Source: Alopecurus myosuroides
Taxonomy: Eukaryota; Streptophyta; Magnoliopsida; Poales; Poaceae
NCBI GenBank assembly: GCA_028641055.1
Contig: CM054061.1
Location: 33,388,264 to 33,452,263, forward strand
DNA length: 64,000 nucleotides
Direction of reading: 5' to 3'
The translations under genes and the position numbers were made by a program. Shown here one piece after another: positions 12,370-22,076 of the stretch. Positions within the stretch are counted from its first letter, which is position 1; each line of letters begins with the position of its first letter. Below the pieces are notes generated by a model that was not told the origin of the DNA, did no database searches, and saw only the letters and a list, made by a program, of their open reading frames with translations.

Positions 12370-12561
12370 CTTTTATCTAGAACTTTAACGTGGTATCAGG
12401 TTTTAGTCCCGTAGAAGGATTTTGATATCGAGATCCTTTCAGCGGGTTTCCTGATACTACGCCAGCTCGCTTCCCTGTTCCCTCTCCCCTTTCTTCTGTT
12501 TGTAAACTGAACCTGTTATTTCCGTGTTAATGGAAAAGGGTGGAAGCCTGGTTGGAAAAAA
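12370..12561 (+). other. LINE-2 3' UTR and A-tail
   Basis: Non-coding sequence after the ORF2 stop, ending in a run of A immediately before the right target duplication. It presumably contains the element's RT recognition structure. Confidence 0.7.
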
Positions 12562-12576
12562 ATAAATGTACTTACC
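12562..12576. repeat. LINE-2 target-site duplication, right copy
   Basis: Exact second copy of the 15-bp sequence at 5881-5895, adjoining the A-tail. Confidence 0.9.
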
Positions 12577-12764
12577 TCGAGAACCAATGAGGCGTATGTT
12601 CTAGTGCTTATTTCTCTGGATGGATGGATCATATCACGGACCTAACGGCAAGCGTGCAACAAAGATCAGAGGCGGTTATCATGCCATCCTTGTGTGCGTA
12701 TTTTAGAGGCAGTGGACGTACGACAAGAAGTAATGGCAATAGGCAAGCACCTTTCGGGGGGTTG
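12577..12764. other. Host sequence right of LINE-2
   Basis: Low-copy-looking sequence continuous with 5746-5880 before the LINE-2 insertion. No gene seen. Confidence 0.4.
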
Positions 12765-13173
12765 ATGATGCCTGACGTGGTGTTGCAGGATATGCCATGG
12801 CAGCGGCGATCAGGTAACTAGACTAGGGATTCCCAACGAGGTATCAACACATAGCAGTATATGTTTTCTTTAGGCAATAGTAGCAGCAAGCCCTGCAAAC
12901 AGCGCTTCATCTTGGTGTAATGGCCGCAAATAACCACACTTAATTAGTAGCATAAATCCTATCGTATGGCCCCTCTCAAATGTCGATGGGGGTGGCCGAT
13001 CGTTAGGGGGGCCTGGCCCCTATTCTCCCCCCCCCCCCGATCCGCCTCTGCGTGTATTATCACAACAATATGTTGTCAATTCGAGATGTTATAATGATTA
13101 ATATGTTCAATCGTACGGCTTTAGATCCTCTAAAAATAGTTCGTTGATCAGTGCGATGAGCCACAATATCTTA

Positions 13174-13286
13174 CTCCCCCCTTCCCAAATTATTTGTCTC
13201 AAAGTTGGGAAAAGGTAAATGTATCTAACACTAAAATATGTCCAATTTTCTCCAACTTTGAGACAATTAATTTGGGAGGGAGGGAG
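13174..13286. mobile_element. Stowaway MITE, copy A
   Basis: A 113-bp element flanked by TA dinucleotides, with terminal inverted repeats of the type CTCCCTCCGTCCCAAAT / ATTTGGGAGGGAGGGAG and no coding capacity, as expected for a Tc1/mariner-derived Stowaway MITE. An orthologous copy lies at 20470-20565, so insertion predates the gene duplication. Confidence 0.85.
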
Positions 13287-13312
13287 TATCATTTTGGATT
13301 AGATGATGTTGT

Positions 13313-13331
13313 GCAAATATTAAGAGACACT
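13313..13331. repeat. LINE-3 target-site duplication, left (imperfect)
   Basis: GCAAATATTAAGAGACACT; the partner after the LINE-3 A-tail at 18290-18305 reads CAATATACAGAGACACT. Copy B has the uninterrupted site, CATATTCAGAGACACTTGCC, at about 20594. Confidence 0.7.
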
Positions 13332-13339
13332 ATCATTAT

Positions 13340-14672
13340 AGGAAACTCCTTAATAAGGAATGGAAACCAGTTGAATATCGTTTTGAGAAGAAGTTAAGTT
13401 CTCGGGCAGGAAAGTTGCTTTCATATGGGGATCGTCTCATTCTGATAAACTATGTGCTCACTAGCTTACCGATGTTTCTTCTCTCTTTTTAAGAAATCCA
13501 TGTGGGGGTGCGGAAGAGACTGAATTTTTTTCGCTCCAGGTTCTTTTGGCAGAGCGACGTTAAGAAGAAAAAAATATAGGCTATTCAAGTGGAATATTGT
13601 CTGTCCTAAACATCAAGGGGGTTTGGGAATTGAGGTGTTAGAGATTAAGAACATGTGTTTATTGAGTAAGTGGTTATACAAGCTGTTGCATGAAGAGGGA
13701 GTCTGGCATGAACTACTCACTAATAAGTACTTAGGGGATAAAATGTTATCCCAAGTACAATCTAAACCATATGATTCACCATTTGGAAAGGTATTATGAG
13801 AGTTAAGCAGGAATTTTTCTCAGGACGTGCTTTCCCTTTGGGAGATGGTCAGACTGTGAGGTTTTGGGAGGATATTTGGTTAGGTGATGAATCGTTTTCA
13901 CAACAGTATCCTGCTCTTTATAATGTTTCTTCTCATAAAAATGTTACGGTAGCAAGCGTGTTATCTCATAACCCTCTCAATGTCACCTTTGGGAGACCAA
14001 TTGTGGGACACCGGAGAGAGTTATGGCTGCATTTAGTTGAGAGGTTAATGAGATTTTTGCTGAGTAATAGGCCTGATGATTTTCGCTGGGGCCTAGCCAC
14101 TGACGGCATGTGTACGGTTAGATCATTCTATGCAGATTTGCTTCATGGTTCCACTGTATTTTTACGTAAATACCTGGGGAAGTTAAATATACCACTAAAG
14201 ATTAAAATCTTTATGTGGTTTTCTGAATAGAAAGGTTATTCTTACGAAGGACAATTTGATAAAACGAAAATGGATAGGATCTAAACAATGTGTTTTTTGC
14301 GATACAGATGAGTCTGTTGAACACTTGTTTATCTCTTGTCCTTTTTCTCGAGATATTTGGCGCCTTATTTATTTTACTTTTAGCATTTACCCCCCGCATA
14401 GCATTGTGACTGTGTTTGCTAGATGGCTGAACGGTATTGATGGGAAAACAAAGGCACAAATTCGAATTGGTGTCGCTGCTTTTCTCTGGAGTATCTGGAA
14501 TTGTCGCAATGATGTTGTTTTTAACAAACAAAACAATGTTCACTTCTTACAGGTTGTAAACAAGGCGGTCTATTCTATTCAGATGTGGTCCTACCTCCTG
14601 CGTGCCAATCAGCGAGTACTTATGGATACAGGTTGTGCCCGACGGGCTATTTACAGCCAGGCTGGATGACTT
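13340..14672 (+). pseudogene. LINE-3 ORF2 C-terminal remnant (RT tail plus zf-RVT)
   Basis: Segments in several frames match LINE ORF2 tails: NKEWKPVEYRFEKKLSSRAG followed by YGDRLILINYVL near 13353-13480, QGGLGIEVLEIKNMCLLSKW near 13620, a segment at 13796-14230 ending LNIPLKIKIFMWF, and a zf-RVT domain at 14256-14669 (CVFCDTDESVEHLFISC). At least two frameshifts and one stop interrupt it. It lacks endonuclease and catalytic RT motifs, so it was non-functional from insertion. Confidence 0.85.
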
Positions 14673-14779
14673 CATTCTAGACGGCTCGATGCATAAGTTA
14701 TTTATTTTTGGGTGGCTAATTTTTGTGGCTACCTTAAACTACTCTTGAGTTGTATCAGGTACTGAACTGCGATGTTTTA

Positions 14780-17700
14780 TCTTTACTATTAAATGGGAGT
14801 TGGACGTACGTTGGTACGTCCAACCCCATCGTTCGCTTCGTCTGCTTTGGTCGCTCGATCGCTCGCACATCGTCTGGAAGGCAGATGGGCCAGCAATTTC
14901 GGCCCGCTTCAGCTCCCCCGACGAAATTCGCTTTGCCTGGCTCATCCCGGTATTCCTCTCTGATGTGGACAGAGCCCGAGCGCCTAGGGTTCCTCTGTGG
15001 CGGCCGCCTTCGCATCACCAGGTATCACCGACGCCGCCCTGCAGCGATTCTCAGGATTGTACCTGCACCGTGCGCCGGCCTTCCACGCCCAGGTCATCAA
15101 GGTCGACCCCATCATGCCCTCCATCTCATCACCGATACTCCGCAGCTTCCACGCTGATGCCTCCGCCGCTTCCTCGGCCGACCGTCCTTCACGTCACCGG
15201 CTCTGATTCAGCCATCCATCCCTATGTAGCCCCGCTCGCTGACGGCTGCCGGCCTCCATCTTCCTTGGGGCGACTGTGGTGGCGGCCATGTCGCCTTCCT
15301 CATCATCACCGGATCCGATGCCCCGCGTCGTCCTCTGTTTCATTTTCCAAGAGCGAGCTGGACCATGAACTCGACAAACCTGCCTCGAGTTGCTGTAGCG
15401 CGAGGGTTAGCAGGAGCACGACACACGAGGATTCAGGTACGCATGCTCGATCTCCTGCTTAATTGTGAGGCTCCCATTCAGGACGCGTGATGCTATGAGA
15501 CGTGCTGCGACCACATAAAGCGAAAAAATGGTGCTGCTACTCGTACTTGATGTGTTCCGTGTTGCTTGTTTGTGGGCACATCCGCACATGAGAGAGAAGA
15601 ATTGGAGAGAGAATGTTGTGGTGAGGGGATTAAAAGATCCCCATTGATTTGCTTTCGATTTAATTTTAGTCTTTCTGCTCGGGACATTAGGAAAATATGA
15701 AGGGAGGGGATGGGAGGCGTCGGGATAGATTTTTCTCTGTGCTGGTTCAGTAATTAGTACAGTATGTATGATCAACATACCATTGTCTACGATTGATAGG
15801 CATCCGAGTTTGTGTTCATGTCAATGATACTTGTTCCTAGAAGAGAGAAAAATGAAACTACATGTAACTGGGTTACACTCCATAATATTTTCAGATTTTC
15901 ATGTAATTTAGCCTGGATCATGCTTTCTGCTACTACATTATGGCTACTTAGCTTCTATGTTTCTTATGTTAACTTTGTTGTGGACGGGTTGCCAAAATAG
16001 AGAAATTGGAGCGGATAAACACGGCTGATTAAAAAATGGTTCAACAGGTACGTCGGCCTAGCAAAGAATCGAGAGGGAAAGATGTTTGTTCCCACTATCC
16101 AACCTGGGTTGAAGGATACCATATCTATGTGGGGGTCTTCCTGTTCTCTCATTTCCTCATAGGATGGTAAAATTACCCGTTCTTATGAAGAATACTTTAT
16201 TCCGCTGAAATTGAACTATTGTATGTCATATAGTTTTGTGAGTGGAAAACTAACTACTTTTTCTTTTCAATCTTTATCAGGGATTCATCCTTGAAGATGC
16301 AACTCGTGTCCATCAAGTGTATGTGACCTATCTTCCAAAGTCCCATCCCAATTTTTCTTGCCAAATGTCTGGAAATGTCCTATAATTCGAAGGTGCACCC
16401 TATGCCGGAGGAACCAATAACATTTTTTATTGGCATTCCCTCTTCCATAAACTATTTCCCAGAGTGGATGATTATAAGGAAAACCTGGGTGCATGCAATC
16501 CAATTGGTGAATGTGGTTGCTCGATTCTTTGTCGCACTGGTATGATAAGTTCTTTATGTTTTTAATACGACTGAGCCTCTTTTGGCAATGCATGATATGC
16601 TACATTTTGGTCTTTATATACACTTTACTGTAGTAGATTTGTTCAAATAATGTTGAAATAGCGGTAACATCACCATGGGACCTGTTTGCTTCAGTAGATC
16701 AATACAAAAAAGATAAATGCAACACTAAATAGGGCATCCTTATAGTCTGGAGACATTTTCATCCTGCCGTTCATTGACCGTGAGTTGGTCGTTCTTCACA
16801 TATTAGTTAGCGCTTGGCAATGTTTCATTCTCATTTATATGATCAAAAGAAATGGGGTACTGATAATTTTTTACCTTTTATATATACACAAAATAAGAAA
16901 ATTCTGGAGAAACACATTCCTGTGTCCATGATATGTACAATAGAAATTCAGAATATTGTTTGGTTATAGTTTGTTACAGAAAACTGCGGAGATGGATAGA
17001 TTATACCAAGATGATGCATTATATTACTTAAAGACATGCTACCGCCAAGTAAATTCGTACACTTCGTAGATCGTTGTGCATAAAAAACAAGCTTTCAAGC
17101 AATGCTCGTCTAGCTTACTATTGTTACGTAATGTTCAACGTGGTCTATTGTGCAATCCTAATTGCCTACAGAAGATGGCCTGATTATTTTACGTCGGCAA
17201 CTCCATGGTCGACTGCCATATGCTTGGTTTCAACAAGTTAGCTCATATTTCTTATGATTTGTAAGTAAATATGAGAGGCACGATTCTAAATGACATTTTA
17301 ATGACATAAATAGTAGTACGTCTCAAATATACGCATCTTCTAAATATATGCATCTCTGTATAGTGTCATAATGTCTATAGAAGACATGAATTTCTACTAG
17401 ACTTGTGGTTATTTCTGTCATCTTCACACCAATATTGCCCTGCATAAATCCCTTGGTGAAACAACTTGCCTGATGTCTTAATAGCGAGTGCCCACTTAAT
17501 TTCTGTAATAAAACATGTGTTGTGACATGGTGTTATGTAGTTAATAGATAATAATTTAGATCATGATTTGGAGACTGCACACATCTGTAGTGTCATTATG
17601 AAAATTTCTGATCATAAGGTGTACAGATTCCATGAATGTAACCTGTGCATGGGCAGGGCTTGAAGTCCGAGCATTGCTAGGAAGCTTGTTTTTTATGGCA

Positions 17701-18220
17701 ATGTCGTGATGGCGACTTGTATTCTCAAGACAGTGAGGCTACCCGGACGAGGACGGAATAGACACCGGAGCTAGGGCATCTTGGCAAGATGGGCTGAGGT
17801 ATTCTCGAGACGGCGTGGCCATCGGGGCGAGAATGACGTAGATAGGGGAGCTAGGGCAGCGCGGGACTGGTTTAAGAAAAGTATAGTCTGACTATTATTT
17901 TGAGTATTATAGGGCATGGTAACATACAAGAACTCTTTGAATGTCAAAAATAAATGTGGCCCAATTCATTGAGAAATGGTAAGATATTTGGCGCAAGAAG
18001 GGTTGCCGATATCATATTGATTTGGTTTTGCTTCCCCCCTTTTTGAAAGCCGAGTTGGGTTCTTCTACTTGGATAGAACATGTTGAAAAAGATATTCATG
18101 GAATCTTTCTCCATTTAGATACAAATTTAATATGCCATAGTTTGAATTAAACCGACAAAAAAAACTTAAAAGGGCATGAAAAAAACTTGTGGCCGTAGCA
18201 ACGCACGGGCATTCAACTAG
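14780..18220 (+). mobile_element. Helitron, non-autonomous, 3441 bp
   Basis: The left end starts TCTTTACTATTAAATGGGAG and the right end is GCAACGCACGGGCATTCAACTAG, with a short CCGT/ACGG hairpin (18193-18208) 8 nt before the terminal CTAG. It sits exactly between A (14779) and T (18221), the Helitron target rule, and causes no target duplication. Removing it rejoins LINE-3 3' UTR sequence cleanly. No Rep/helicase is present. The interior has a GC-rich exon-like block (about 14790-15440, ending CAG|GTACGC) and exon-like blocks near 16030-16170 and 16281-16384, possibly captured gene pieces. Confidence 0.7.
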
Positions 18221-18289
18221 TTTTAATTAAAGACCGGCTGTGTCCATCGGAGGCCGGAGGCCGGGGCGCATGCTCCCGTTTCTAAAAAA

Positions 18290-18305
18290 CAATATACAGA
18301 GACAC
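18290..18305. repeat. LINE-3 target-site duplication, right (imperfect)
   Basis: Begins directly after the A-run ending LINE-3 and matches 13313-13331 with small differences. The TATA box starts six bases downstream. Confidence 0.7.
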
Positions 18306-18310
18306 TTGCC

Positions 18311-18317
18311 TATAAAG
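18311..18317 (+). promoter_or_regulatory. TATA box, peptide gene copy A
   Basis: TATAAAG in a block conserved with copy B (20614-20620). Transcription should begin roughly 30 bp downstream, in the CT-rich leader. Only about 20 bp of the ancestral upstream promoter remains attached; the rest is 5 kb away across LINE-3 and the Helitron. Confidence 0.65.
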
Positions 18318-18339
18318 AAAGCAGCCTCCATGCCTTCGC

Positions 18340-19056
18340 AGTCCTGCAGTACTTCTCCTACCCAATGCACCTCCTTCTTCTCCACCACCGGCCGCAGCTG
18401 CTACCACCAGACATCGTTTTCTTGCACTAAGCAGCATCCAGCTCCATCCCCTGCCCTGCGGCGCCTGCTGCTCCCCTTCACCGTCGATTCAGCGACGAAG
18501 ACGACGACGACGACTTCCTCCGAACGCCTGCAGCTGCTCTTCTCCAACTCAACTGCTTCCTCTCCTCCAGAAGAACAGAACGAGCTCTGAAACTCCCCTC
18601 CCTGAAGCCCTTGCTGCTCCTCTTCTTCACCAACCTGAAACTTCTCCTCGGTTGTCTCCGATCCATCCCTCTATCTCTTTCCTTATTTCTGAAGTTTTTA
18701 CATCTGGTACTGTATTACGACTTGACCTGTTAGGTATATAGGTTTGTGCTTATTATTTTAATCTCTTAGAATTAGACTCCGGCCGGTAGCAATCTGTGTG
18801 TGCATGTGTATGTGCTTGTTAGATCTGACACTTCTGTGATGCACCTTAGTGCAGAAAACTGTTTACTTTCTTGTCCATTTGGTGTATGTACGCGTCAAAT
18901 TCTATGTCCCTATCTCAAAATTGCTTCAGTCCATTTGGTAGTTTATTTTAGCACACAGGTTCATCTATTAGCTATTATGTACAGTGCCTTCATATTTCTT
19001 GCCATACTCTGCAATCTGACTCCCATATCTACCGGTCAAAAGGTGGACATCAAAAT
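18340..19056 (+). other. Copy A 5' leader with probable UTR intron
   Basis: A CT/GC-rich leader exon (about 18340-18730; includes a GAC microsatellite near 18495) ends at a possible donor TTAG|GTATAT, followed by intron-like AT-rich sequence. Frames in the leader are open in both copies, but the predicted peptides have no signature and differ by indels, so I treat it as untranslated. Relative to copy B about 30 bp are missing just before the start codon (near 19033), including a candidate acceptor TTCATCAG. Confidence 0.5.
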
Positions 19057-19654
19057 ATGAAGAGGGGCTTGCAGGCTTGTGCGATCACTATATTGTTCGT
19101 CGGATGGCTCGCAGTGGTTGGACATTGTAAGTATTATCCTGTACTATTTTTCTTGCAGTTAAAAGTTGTTTTCCTCTTTGCGATTACTTAGATAGTTTTG
19201 TTGTCTTTCATAAACTCTTGCCGCTGGTTATATCCCTGTCTATTAGTTGCAAACTGACACACACATGTTTCATGTGATAGGTCGTCTGCAGACCACGACA
19301 AGCTACCAGGATGGGCGTCCGAACACAACTGGTGATGCTACCACCATGGACTCCACATCAGATGAGAGCAAGGTAGATCGTCTGCAGACCATGACAAGCT
19401 ACCGAGATGGTCGTGCGAAGACAACTGGTAATGCTACTACCATGGACTCCTCATCAGATGAGAGCAAGGTTGCGTTTATATTTTGCGGTGCAAGAGATTG
19501 CAAGACCAAAGGTGAAGCCTGGAATGACAAGTGCATCTGTTGCCTCACGCTGCCGGGCATTCCTTGTTGGCATTCGGGTCAGGAGTGCCAGGCAAATTGC
19601 CCACCCTGCAAGCCCAAGTGCCCGTCTCTGTCGCCAAAGGAGCTGCAAGTTTAG
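19057..19654 (+). CDS. Secreted cysteine-rich peptide, MEG/ESF1-like, copy A
   Basis: A two-exon gene, join(19057..19126, 19281..19654), encoding 147 aa. Exon 1 gives a signal peptide (MKRGLQ then hydrophobic ACAITILFVGWLAVVG). The intron has a GTAAGT donor and a TGATAG acceptor. Exon 2 gives a Ser/Thr-rich segment present as two 32-codon tandem repeats, followed by a ten-cysteine C-terminal domain: C-x4-C-x10-C-x-C-C-x7-C-x6-C-x3-C-x2-C-x3-C. That spacing resembles grass MEG1 / EMBRYO SURROUNDING FACTOR 1 peptides, which are secreted signals at the seed maternal-filial interface. Assignment rests on the cysteine pattern and precursor architecture; another small secreted cysteine-rich family is possible. 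The ATG is the only one placing the signal peptide at the N-terminus. The promoter is disrupted (see 13332-18289), so expression may be altered. Confidence 0.72.
19283..19474 (+). repeat. 96-bp in-frame tandem duplication within copy A exon 2
   Basis: Units 19283-19378 and 19379-19474 each start CGTCTGCAGACC and encode RLQTxTSYxDGRxxTTGxAT followed by TMDSxSDESKV. Copy B has a single unit, so the duplication followed the gene duplication. Confidence 0.9.
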
Positions 19655-20004
19655 CTATTGTCCGGTGAATTTAAGTACTATATAATAATATGTGTTGACA
19701 TTGTAATAACGGTTTTGCCATTCATCAGGCGCCTAAGAATCTGATAAGTCTCAGTCGACGTGTGTGACCGTCAGATACACTTCTAGATTCGTGCAACGTG
19801 TGTAGTTTTACTTGCGGAAAGAAAATAATTCTAGGGGATTATGTGTCCGAAATCATGACTATTTATTGGACAGTGCTGGGCGTCTCCCGGGGGATCAAAC
19901 TTTTCCATCACCCGTGTCCCAGGCTGACACGTGTCCTCTTTTTTGCCCCAAATCGCGCTTTTGCTTCGGTAGCAAAAAAAATGTCCACTTTTGCTCCAGG
20001 CGGT
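19655..20004. other. Spacer between peptide gene copies
   Basis: Copy A 3' flank, then a segment containing GGGCGTCTCCCGGGGGATC and a short poly-A-like run that looks like part of a DNA transposon. No ORF of note. Confidence 0.4.
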
Positions 20005-20613
20005 GGCTGATGCCTGACGTTGTGTTGCACGATATTGCCATCGCGGCGGCGATCAGGTAACTAGACAGGGTTTCCCAACGAGGTCTCAGCACATAGCAGT
20101 ATAGCAGTATATTTGGACTTCAGAATCGTGCACTTAGCCATGTAGGCCATCTAATTTCTTGGCTTGGTGGGCCTAGGCCCTGCAGCAGCGCTTCTCCTTG
20201 GTGTAATGGCCGCAAATAACCACGCTTACTAGCCTAAATCCTATCGTATTTAGTACTGCCCATGTAAAATGTCGATTGGGGTGGCCGATCCTTAGGGGGG
20301 GCTGACCCCTGATCCCCCCCCCCCCCCCCCCCCCCCGCGATCCGCCTCTGCGTGTATTATCACAACAATATGTTGTCAATTCGAGTTGTTATAATGATTA
20401 ATATGTTCAATCGTACGGTTTTACATCCTCTAAAAATAGTTTGTTGATGCGATGAGCCACAATCTCTTACACCCTCCGTCCCAAATTAATTGTTTCAAAA
20501 TTGGACAAAAGTGAATGTATCTACACTTGTTCAACTTTGAGACAATTAATTTGGGGCGGAGGGAGTATCATTTTGGACTAGATGATGGTATGCCATATTC
20601 AGAGACACTTGCC
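20005..20613 (+). repeat. Copy B upstream block of the tandem duplication
   Basis: Counterpart of 12765-13331 without the LINE insertion, so it shows the ancestral promoter. It contains a run of about 22 C residues near 20315-20337 and a Stowaway MITE, then leads into the TATA box. Confidence 0.85.
20470..20565. mobile_element. Stowaway MITE, copy B
   Basis: A 96-bp element, TA-flanked, with CCCTCCGTCCCAAATTAATTG / CAATTAATTTGGGGCGGAGGG-type inverted ends. Same position as 13174-13286 and internally shorter. Confidence 0.85.
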
Positions 20614-20620
20614 TATAAAG
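20614..20620 (+). promoter_or_regulatory. TATA box, peptide gene copy B
   Basis: TATAAAG in the context AGACACTTGCCTATAAAGAA, shared with copy A, with the distal promoter still attached. Confidence 0.65.
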
Positions 20621-21372
20621 AAAGCAGCCTCCGTGTCTTCTGAGTCCTGCACTTCTCCTACCCAATGCCCCTGCTTCTTCTCCACCACTGGCAGCAGCTA
20701 CTACCACCAGACAGCGTTTTCTCGCACTAAGCAGCATCCAGCTCCATCCCCTGCCCTGCGGCGCCCACTGCTCCCCTTCGCCGGCGATTCAGCGACGAAG
20801 ACGACGACTACTTCGGAACACCTGCTGCTGCTCTTCTCCAACTCAACTGCTTCCGCTCTTGCACAAAAACAGAAAGATCTGAAACTCCTCTCCTTGAATC
20901 CTTTGCTGCTCCTCTTCTTCAACAACCTGAATCTTCTCCTCGGTTGTCTCCGATCCATCCCTTTCTTTATTTCTGAAGTTCATGTCATCTGGTACTGTTA
21001 TATGACTTGATCAGTTAGGTATATACAATTGTGTTTATTATTTTGATCTCTTAGAATGAGACTCCGGCCGGTAGCAATCTTTGTGTGCATGTGTATGTGC
21101 TTGTTAAATCTGACACTTGCGTGATGCAACTTAGTGCAGAAAAATGTTTAGTTTCTAGTCCATTTGGTGTATGTACGCGTCAAATTAAATGTCCCTCTCA
21201 CAAAATTGCTTCAGTCCATTTCGTAATTGATTTTAGCACACAGGTTCATCTAGTAGCTATTATAATATTGTGCCTTCATATTTCTTGCCATACTCTGCAA
21301 TCTGACTACCATATCGTCTTGTGTACAGTTCTGGTTCATCAGATCGATCGGTCAAAAGGTGGACATCAAAAT

Positions 21373-21869
21373 ACGAAGAGGGACTTGCAGGCTTGTGCGA
21401 TCACTATCTTGTTCGTCGGAAGGCTCGCACTAGTTGGACTTTGTAAGTATTATCCTGTACTGTTCTTCTTGCAGTTAAATAGTTGTTTTCCTACTTAGGT
21501 AGTTTTGTTGTCTTTCATAAACTCTTGCCGCTGGTTATATCCCTGTCTATTAGTTGTAAATTGACACATGTAATGTTTCATGTGATAGGTCGTCTGCAGA
21601 CCATGACAAGCTTCCTAGATGGTCGACCGAACACAACTGTTGATGCTACTACCATGGACTCGTCAGCAGATGAGAGCAAGGTTAAGCTGATATTTTGTAC
21701 CATAAGAGACTGCAAACCCAAAGGTGAAGCCTGGACTGCAAAATGCATATGTTGCCTCACGCTCCCGGACGTTCCTTGTTGGCATACGGGTAAGGAGTGC
21801 ATGGCTAATTGCCCACCCCTCTGCAACCCCCCGTGTCCGTCTCCGTCGGTGAAGGAACCGCAAGTTTAG
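21373..21869 (+). pseudogene. Secreted cysteine-rich peptide, MEG/ESF1-like, copy B (start codon lost)
   Basis: Paralogue of the copy A gene, with segments 21373-21442 and 21589-21869, a GTAAGT donor and TGATAG acceptor. It would encode 116 residues with one Ser/Thr-rich unit and the same cysteine framework, including CICCLTLP and a PCWHTGKEC block. The initiator ATG is ACG at 21373-21375. The next in-frame ATG lies in exon 2 and would give a product without a signal peptide. The upstream frame is open back to an ATG at 21085, so an N-terminally extended protein or ACG initiation (A at -3) is conceivable. Splice sites and all cysteines are kept, so inactivation is recent or incomplete. The leader runs from about 20645. 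Confidence 0.65.
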
Positions 21870-21898
21870 CCATTGTCGAGTGCATTTAAGTATAATAA

Positions 21899-22076
21899 CT
21901 AGCAAAAATGCCAGTGCGTTTACATGGTTGGAAAACTATCTGCCTCGTGGAGGCATACAAAGTGGTTTCTTGTTGCATAACGGTGCCTGGGGAATTATGT
22001 TAGATATGATGATTAAATGCAAATTCATCTTATATTAAGCTCATGTCTCATCTTTCTCATTAGAAGAGATAGTAGA
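21899..22076 (-). mobile_element. Short Helitron-like element, minus strand
   Basis: CTAGCAAAAATGCCAGTGCG at 21899 is the reverse complement of a Helitron 3' end very like the one at 18198-18220, next to a T on its own strand. GATAGTAGA ending at 22076 resembles a reversed 5' TCTACTATC end, but the flanking base is not the expected A. It terminates the homology between gene copies. Confidence 0.35.

Larger units (their letters stand above)
5896..12561 (+). mobile_element. LINE-2, full-length LINE retrotransposon
   Basis: Complete 6.67-kb non-LTR element: 5' leader (5896-6444), intact ORF1 (6445-8538), decayed ORF2 (8532-12369), 3' UTR and a short A-run (about 12556-12561), flanked by a perfect 15-bp target-site duplication. 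Being full length with exact duplications suggests a fairly recent insertion. ORF2 nevertheless has one stop and at least four frameshifts. Confidence 0.92.
12765..13331 (+). repeat. Copy A upstream block of a tandem gene duplication
   Basis: Matches 20005-20604 base for base over long stretches, starting at a shared TGCCTGACGT and running through a shared CAGGTAACTAGAC, a C-rich tract near 13020, a Stowaway MITE and a shared GTATCATTTTGGA. In copy B this block leads straight into a TATA box. In copy A it is cut off at 13331 by LINE-3, and the TATA box lies at 18311. It is the distal promoter region of the copy A peptide gene. Confidence 0.85.
13332..18289 (+). mobile_element. LINE-3, 5'-truncated LINE split by a Helitron
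   Basis: About 1.5 kb of LINE 3' end in two pieces, 13332-14779 and 18221-18289, with Helitron 14780-18220 between them. The first piece starts inside the RT C-terminus, consistent with 5' truncation during target-primed reverse transcription. The second piece completes the 3' UTR (GACCGGCTGTG...AGGCCGGGGC) and ends in CTAAAAAA before the target duplication. It is inserted between the distal and core promoter of the copy A peptide gene. Confidence 0.85.

Noticed and set aside
18240..18590. Coding exon in the peptide gene leader (and its copy B counterpart at 20582)
   Set aside because: The frame begins in LINE-3 sequence in copy A, starts upstream of or at the TATA box, and diverges by indels between copies; better explained as 5' UTR.
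20315..20337. Poly-C run as a functional quadruplex-type promoter element
   Set aside because: Length differs from the copy A tract (about 11 C) and it lies far upstream of the TATA box; more likely a replication-slippage homopolymer or assembly artefact.
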